Assembly (NCBI RefSeq): GCF_964355755.1
Contig: NC_092672.1
Location: 33,414,501 to 33,478,500 of the forward strand
Direction: 5' to 3'
From: Antedon mediterranea
Taxonomy: Eukaryota > Echinodermata > Crinoidea > Comatulida > Antedonidae
Length of the DNA: 64,000 bases
The translations under genes and the position numbers were made by a program. Positions 47,701 through 56,700 of this stretch are shown piece by piece. The notes under the pieces were generated by a model. It was not told the origin of the DNA. It did not search any database and worked only from the letters and a program-made list of their open reading frames with translations. The stretch's first letter is position 1, and every line of letters begins with the position of its first letter.

Positions 47701-50700
47701 TTTTTAGGTGGACATTTATTGGAAGAAAGTTGTTTATTCAATGGGAGAGGGTATAATCTAATGGAAATAGACGCCGATTATTTCATATGATGTTTCATGG
47801 GAGTGACATGGTCACCGTTTATTTGAGGGGAATTTATTTAAAGATCGACGTTTATTCGGTGAGTGAACATTGAGGTCAAATATCAAAAGTGATATTATTC
47901 TTCAAGTGTACAAAAATACATATATGACAAATTTGAGACAAAAATTAATTCTTTTAAGACCAGTGGTTATCGAAGCATTGTCCTGACGCAAAAATTATTA
48001 TTATTATTATTAGCGAACCCAGTATTTACAGTAAATACAGGGAGTACTATAATACGTTCGACTATCCTATGATCATGTGTGACAATCTTCAGTTTATACC
48101 AGGCTATATTTATGTTCAATCTTTTACTTTTGTTTACAATAATAATGAATAGTAATTCGTCAAAGTAACGAATTAAAATATAGTTATTAATTCCTATTAT
48201 ACACTGTTGCAGAGTCAGGTTGTTGAATGGTCTGGGTGGTTAGGGTGTTCTAAAGGGATAGTTTTCTGGGTGGTAATTGTCCGGGGGGTAATTGTCCGGG
48301 TGGTAATTGTCCGGGGGGTAATTGTTCCTAGGGGGTAATTGTCCGGGGGGTAGTTGTCCAGGGGGTAGTTGTCCTAAGGGGGTTGTTGTCCTAAGGGGGT
48401 AGTTGTCCGGGGGGTATTTGTCCGGGGGGTAGTTGTCCTAAAGGGGTAGTTGTCCTAAGGGGGTAGTGGTCCAGGTGGTGGTTGTCCGGGGGGTAGTTGT
48501 CCGGGGGGTAAATGTCCAGGGGGTGAATATCCGGATACGTTAGACAATGTGTACTTGGGTACATTTATGAAAGTTTTTGAAGGCTAGAAATTATTTTATA
48601 TGCCTAGTAGTCTGGTAAACATTTGATGGGATTTTTCTCAAGAACATGAAAACTCGTGATATGATAGGCTAGCTTCTCCGCAAAGCAAACATTGAATGGA
48701 TCATTTATTACGCGGAGATAATTTTGATCTAATTCCCACCCAGACCCTGTCCTGTTCTGTGTGGTGGTGTAGCCCTGTTGTTGTGTGCCGCCGGTGGTGG
48801 TATGTAGGCCTACTTTATTGGCGTTTTATTTGGCAGGTCATACGTGCGAATTGAGTAGGACCTACGAAAGAGGCCTAGACCAAGGACTAAACAATTAATA
48901 AACAAAACAACTTGGCATTACGATTTTATATTTCAACAGTCTCGATCGTACATTCAGCACTGTACGTACTCGATTTTTTTCATTTTGAAACAAAATGATC
49001 ATTGGTTGATTCGAAATCCATATTTACATACCTCCCGCCCCATATAGCCAAATACGGTATGATAAACTACGTCATTCTTATCGGATGTTTGCGGTCTGCA
49101 AATCGATTTCTATACGTGTTTCACAAGTCTGTATTTTCAGACAAAAATCGCGGTCGAAATAAAAACAAATAAATAAAAAAAAAAGATAATACAGACTTGG
49201 GGCAAGTCTAAACCAGGAGATGTGCCGCCATAAATCAGTATCATGGACGCAACTCAACGACGTAGCCGCAACGCAGGTGAGTTGACCAATCACAGGCGAT
49301 CTATTGCATCGTTGATCGGGCAAATAAAGTTTGGTTCCCACAGTAGGCAATGCAAAGCCGCTATTTATATATTTATTTAAGTTATTATTCTTTTTCTTAC
49401 ATTTTCGTTTGTTGATTCGATATCAGTTATTGTTTCCAATACTCCTGATACTTCTTGTATATCAGCTGGTTCAAGGTCACCTTCTGCTTCCTTTACTATT
49501 TTCTCAAGTTCAACAGCAACCTCTTCTACATTCTCTTCATCAACGCTCTAATAGTTATTAAAGTGATAATACTAGTTTAAAAATGCCAAAAATCTCCCCA
49601 AGTGGGCATCTTAGAGTAGGGAAAGGTGTCTACATATGTGTCGCTTAAACTCTGTCCACACTCTCAAACTTTATGCGATAAAAAATGTGATGTGACAATG
49701 TGGACATGATGACGTCATATCGTTTTGTTTATTTTCCACTCATTTCATTCAATCAATCAATCAATCAATCAATCGTTCGATTTATATAGCGCCATTCCAA
49801 CAGTCATTGCTCATGGTGCTGCCAAAAATATCAGAAAATGTGAGTTTTTAGTAGTGACTTAAAGTTGCTCAATAATGATGTTTGTTTAATGTTCAAATGT
49901 AGGTGGTTCCAAAAATTAATTTAAACAAACATACGTCTCACTACCATATTGGTTATAGCACTACAATGTTTTGTCAATCTATTTTTATTTTATTTTTTAT
50001 GAGTGTTGTTGGATGAATGTTTGGTGAGGTTCTTAATGTTTCACGTGACCCCTAACCTCATGAAATATCGTTAAAAAATGAAAAGTCGATAATCCTACCT
50101 TGGTGAGATTTCTTATTTTTGTAGTTAGTTCAGTTTCTATAAAAATTAAAAAACAAAATATATGACTTTTAAAAGTTATTAATACTACTATTGTTATTTA
50201 TTGGCATGAGTGATACATTAATTACATATTTATTTTATCAAAGAACAATAAGGTTTATTTCAACAATGTTTAGTTATACATTGGCATAAGATACAGAAGG
50301 AATGGAAAAGAGTTTACCAGAATACAATATTTCTATGTTGTGTGTCTATCGCTTGAATATTATTCTGTTTATGTTATCAATGATCAAGCCTCTGACATCT
50401 AAAATTTGTTCGTGTTATCAGTCAACAAAATCATTATTTTGTATTGTAATACAAAAATACAAGAAACCTTTTGTGGTCACTGATTCCGACAATGTAGTCA
50501 CTGGTGAAAACGTTGTTGGTTCTGCACTTGTTTTTACTGGTACTGATGGTTCAAGTGTTGATTGACACGTTGGTAATGCATCTGTATGTGAAAGTACACT
50601 AAAGTTTTGAACTATTTTACAAACGTTATGAGTAGATCTACTATTAAGGGGACAGCTTCAAAAAATACACCAAAGTGTTCTCTGAATAGGAATGGTGGAC

Positions 50701-53700
50701 CCTAGTGTTAAAACAGCCCCAACCGTCTCATTGATTTCACAGAAAAAATGTCTTTTTATTAGAAGTTTCCCAAAGGACGGCTTGTAGTAAAATTCAAGTA
50801 CCGTAGAGTTAGTATAAAATAAGTCATTCCTCCTGAAGATGAACAAGTTCGAAATATAGAATTACAATTGCCTTACTTTTTTCGGAGCTCCTTTTATATT
50901 ATTTTTTATCCGACTTGTACTAAATAATCTTGACTGATACTGTCATAATAATCTCTAGATTTTTTCATTAAAAATGTAACAATAATAAACATGAATATTA
51001 AAAAAAAAAACTTTGAATGTCTATGTACCTTCTGAGTACACATATACTTTAGCCAGAAATCCTTTATGATTACTGCACCCTCGATGTTCGTTTGTAGTTA
51101 GAATAATACTTATTATGTTACTTGTAGATATTATTAGTTCTGGTGAGTAGTGCTGGCAAGTAAATCTGCCAATGACGTCTGTACCATTGTTTGTTTCCAC
51201 ATAAGAGAACTCCAAATCAATACTGCAAAATACAACTGCCAGAAAGCTGCCGTGGTTTGTAGTAAATGTCCAGTAGGTATACCGGTTGTTTTCATAGTAA
51301 TGTGGATATCCAGGTGAAGCCAAGATCTGTGTTTCATTAGCAACGACAAATGTTGAAGAGTTCGGTTGTATAGAATAGGCTGAAATAAATGAGATAGACG
51401 CATTGATTATTTAAAATGTGGAAACTACTTCATCGTTTTTCAATCATTTAGTCATTTAAACTTTTTTTACATCTAGACAATGGGTTTACTATTCTTTAAA
51501 TTACGGTTCTATCAGGTAAATATTACCCTTGGATAGCAGCGCATATGATGGTCTGAAGAAAAATAAAAACAATTTAAAATTGTTCACAGTTCTCATCAAA
51601 AGAAAACTGTGATTCACTTTATAATATTTTCTGGCCAGCTCTCTATAAGAGTAACAGATAAATATAAACTAAATAAAATATAATAATAACTGAAACATGC
51701 CCTTTTAAATTATTAATAATGAAAAAAAAATTAATGCATCTTTGAATAAACTATTAAGCTACTAAGAAAGCAGAACAGATTGTACATAACGATGTAGTAT
51801 TTTATTTGCTATTTCGAATGGCGACCAAAACAAATGGTGGAAACAAATAACAATAACTTTGGTAGTTGAAAACAAATTAAAAACAAAATGAACTTACATG
51901 CAGGTGTTTTAGTTAACACAGATACCTCAGCCAGAAATCCTCTTTTACAAGAAATGGAATACCATGTGCTGAAAACAATTTTTAGTCTGGTACTTAATGT
52001 GGTTATTGATGTTGATGGGGTATAGTAACCATTGAAAGTGGCAATCTTTCTTCCACAACTGTAAATAAACACATTGTCGTAGTACTCAAGTTCAAAATCG
52101 TGGAATTCAACAGCTAGTAAGCTGCCTAAATTTGTATTGAATACCCATTTTATGTATGTGTTGTTTTCATAACAGTATGGATATCCAGGCGATGAAATAT
52201 TGTTGGTTTCATTAGCAATAAAAACTGTTTGGATAGTGTTTGGTTGTACAGGATGATCTGTATAAAAAAAGATAAATAAGTATTGATTAATTAAAATGTC
52301 ATAACTCTACAGCGTATTTTGATCTTAATCAGAAATACTTTTCTATATAACACTAAAGCAATTTAAATTTGATGTAAAAGTTCCCATGAATATGTAAATC
52401 AATATTCATTTGTTTGCGATAGAAAAATTTGTTCATCAAACTCAATTAATTACAATTAACTTTGTAAGACAAGTTTTTCAACTATATCATACTCGGCACG
52501 GTGACAGATTGTCTGAAACTGAGAACGGTATTAAAGTAAATCTTTAAGTATACTGTATATGGTTGACAAATATTTGGTTCACACCTTGCAGTGGAAACCC
52601 CTCGTATGCTTATTTGTTCTTAAACATGCCAGCTGAATGGTTAAATAATAGACTTGAGGTTATCAAATTCCCTTTTTTTATTTGAGAAATTATTTGTGGG
52701 TTAGGTTCAGTTATATTTTAGAAAATAACAAAATTATATGAATGAATGAGTGAATGAACTCATGGTGAACGGACGTATGTGAACAACGCTCCGTGATTTG
52801 CATTGTTAATTCTACCTGAACCTGCTATTCAAATCCGATTGTAATAGGCACCTGTTCTGCATTCAATTCAACAGTATGTTACCGCACTTCAGCGGTACGT
52901 TACCGTAAACTACAATCTATAAATCAACGATGGCTGCACCAAAAAGCGTAAACCTGTAGCTAAAGCTAAGCCAGAGAGCACCCATAACCTTGATGGCGAT
53001 TCGTCAGATATGGACGAGGCATTGCATCATAAAAAAACAAGGTAACGTAATTAACATAGCAGAAGTAAAAGAACTAATTGACTTTGAGTTACAAAATTTT
53101 ACGCTAAAGATTGCCGAGGCTGTATAAAAAGTGCTACATGATCAACTAACCGGGAAACTAACTGACCTTATCAGAGAGTCTCTAAAGTTCGATACAAGCG
53201 TTACAATGATAAGTTATGTAGTCTAGAAAACAAAGTCTCTGCACTTGAAAATGAATTAGATCTAGCTGAAAAGTATTCTAGAAGAAATTGTCTAGTATTC
53301 ACAGAATACAAGAAAAACAAGAAGAAAATACGGATAAAGAAGTGATAAAGATCTTTAAAGAAAAATTAAATGTCTCTGTAGATTCTATCGACATTGACCG
53401 GTCTCATCGCCAAAACAAGTCCAAAACTAAGCCGATTATCATTAAATTTGCCAGCTACAAAATGAGAAATGAAATCTTCCGGGCAAAGAACTGCTTCGTG
53501 AAGTGAAACATACATATGCAAAATCGATCAAGGCCACCTGGACCCAAGACGGGAAGCTATGTATACTAACCAACAGCATGAAGAAATTAGTCATCAATTC
53601 CCGATCTGATATGTCTCGCTATCAGAACGATCTTAAATAGGCCTACTCAAAGCTTACTTTATGGACCTTTTAAAAGTAGCAGATTGTACTTTATTTATTT

Positions 53701-56700
53701 CTATGTCAATGCATGTCGCGTGTTAAACAATATCAATTAGTTGTTATACCGTGAACCTTGTAATTAATTACATATATACATTTTTATTGTTATTCTTTAA
53801 TTTATTTGTTATATATTTAAGAATGTAAATGGATCTTCTCATCTCCCTTTGTATTCATCTGTTGGCATTCAGTGCACTACTGATAATTTAAATTCAACAT
53901 TTGAACCAAATTTTAATCCTTTTATTCAAAATGAAAATAGATACGATACTCAGGCTGATATGCTAATTAATCACTTAACCACTAGATCCAATAGGCCTAC
54001 ACTTGATCATTGTAAATATTATGATATAGACTGAATTTAACACCCTGCATGACTCTTTAAACAAACCCAAACTATCTTTACTGCATTTGAATATAAGAAG
54101 CTTCTCAAATAATAATAATACTTTTGACAGTTTATTATATTCTTTACACACTAAATTTTCCATAATTGGTATATCAGAGACCTGGCTAAATGATAACAAA
54201 CAATACCCCTTCTATATATAAATTTACGTAAGGGCAAAATTCGGTAAATCGCGCGTTATTTCTAGAATGTATACTCGATGGTATATAAAGTTGGTTAGAA
54301 TCTCGATACTGATTTTAACCACCTGATGTAACCCTGTTTACTAATTAAATTGAGTTAGATAATTAGTTATTGACAATTAAAACGAATTTAGGTTCAACGA
54401 TTTGCCCCAAATAGGGGGTGTTTTCCGATCGTGGTATACTGTCTAATGCATGTCCATCGTGAAAAATACCCGCATACAATAATACGAGGATGCTTCGCAT
54501 TTTCCTATCTCCTCCTACGATAATTGTTTTTAATGGCTGAAAACCGGTTGAACAGCTCGAGTACAGCATCATAATGTTGAAGACAGGCCGATTTTCTTTA
54601 AAAAATACTATTTTGATAGATTTAATATACGTTTATACGAATGTATTGATTAGCGATGAATGGAACATTCCAATCTCTCAGACTCCCAGTTTGTAGGTAA
54701 ATTTATGAGCCCTTGGTTTAACACAAGTAGGTAAATTTATGGGTCTTTGGAGAATAAAACTTATATATTATAGTATTGCAATACCTTGACAATATTGTAA
54801 ATATTGTATGTATTTAACCATTTTTGTTCGCCATTTGAATCGAAATTGTCTTACTGTGAATGTGGTTACTGTTAGATATATAAACAAAATATACAAAGAA
54901 CATTTATTACTGTGACTGTGGGTAGATTACGGAGAGTGGCTTCTCAACGTTTGTATTAATTAATAATTATAAAAAATATAAACGTCGTAGTGGTGTATAG
55001 TTACATGTACTTTACTATTTCAACCGACTATAACAGGGACAGTTTTTAAAAGTAGGATAAATCGTAAATGTTTTACTGTTTTTATAGTGGTATATTATTG
55101 ATAAGCCTATAAAACATTTAAAACAATATTTCGTTGCTGACTGGATAGAGAATATATTTAAAAATTGTTCTTTCCATCCTCTTCCCCATCCCTCAACTCT
55201 AATGTTATATACAAAACACAAATTGGGTTTGTTTAAATGAGTTCAAATAAAAAAAATTGGACTCATTTTTAAGACAAGGCCTAATTCCCAGGTTGCTAAT
55301 TTTACATACATCATCGTGTCTATTTATTCGTTTCTGTAAACGACAATATACTATAGTCCTGCGGTACGTACATTTTTACGCTGAAATTACTGTGTATTCG
55401 AGAACCATCTGGGGACACGACCTAGATGGTACGCGAGCGAAGCGAGCGTACCATCTAGTTTTAAACAATTACACTTTTTTTTGCAAGTAATAGACAATAA
55501 TATAGCCAAAATAATATAACAACATTCTCCTAAAACCGATGTTATATTTCTGGATTGGTCCAAGGCCTTTGATAAGATTTCTCAATACTCTTCTTCTTCA
55601 AAAACCTCACGTTTCTGTGGCTCTACACTTAATTGGATTTCCTCCTACCTAATTGGTCGGTCACAGAGAGTGCTTTTTAATGGGTCCTCCTCCAATTGGG
55701 CCCAAGTAACATCGGTGGTTCCACAGGGATCTCTACTAGGCCCTCTGTTATTTAATATTTTTGTTTCGGATCTTCCCTCTACTCTTCAATCTAATATTCT
55801 CCAATATGCTGATGACACTGTTGTCTTCAAGAATATTCAATCTAACTCTTATTCCCTTATCCAACAATCTGATCTTGACAATATTCTTTCTTGGTCCAAC
55901 GTAAATAAAATGTGACTTAACATCAATAAATGTAAAGTTTTGCACGTTTCTCGCTCTCGAAATTCCACTCTCTACCCTTATACTCTTAATGATATCCCTC
56001 TATCTCTAACTAACAGCCATAAATACCTTGGCATTACCCTTAATAGTACCCTTTCCTGGCACGACCACATTTTAGCTGTTCACTCTTCTGCCTCCAGGAC
56101 TAGGATTTATCCGTCGTACTGTTGGTACCAATGACTCTCATTCTCTTCTTTTGCTTTACAAATCCTTATGTCGTCCGATTCTAGAATATGGTGCTCCTGT
56201 GTGGTTTCCATATTTGGCTTCCCATCTTAATCTCCTTGAAAAACCTCAACGCATTCTTACTAGATACTTGTTTCCATGTAAACACTTTGAACGTCCTACT
56301 TACGCCGAAAGATTAGCTCTCCTTCATCTTCCTTCTTTGACTTCTCGGATTGATTTCCAAACTATTATCTTTGTTGTCAAATGTTTATACACTATTTTTG
56401 ATCTCGATGTTTCTTCTTTTTTTTCCTCCTATTTCTCGTCACAAATTTGATCTTCTATTCAGGCCACCCTTTGCTCGAACTGTCTGTTTTCAATCTTCAC
56501 TTCACAATCTTTCATAGATTCTGTAAGCTTTGGAATAGTCTTCCCTCTGAATTAAGTGAGCTTGCTCTTCTTGGCAGGTTTCGAGAATTCGAGACTAGTC
56601 TTCGCCAACACTATTTCTTTTGATTTTAAAAAAGTATCCAATAAAATAAATTCAATTAAAATCGATAAATACATAATAAAAAATGATAAATCTATATGTG

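Noticed and set aside
46800-48540. A CRISPR-like array of regularly spaced repeats
   Set aside because: Units are contiguous tandem repeats of 15-20 bases without unique spacers, in a clearly eukaryotic sequence.
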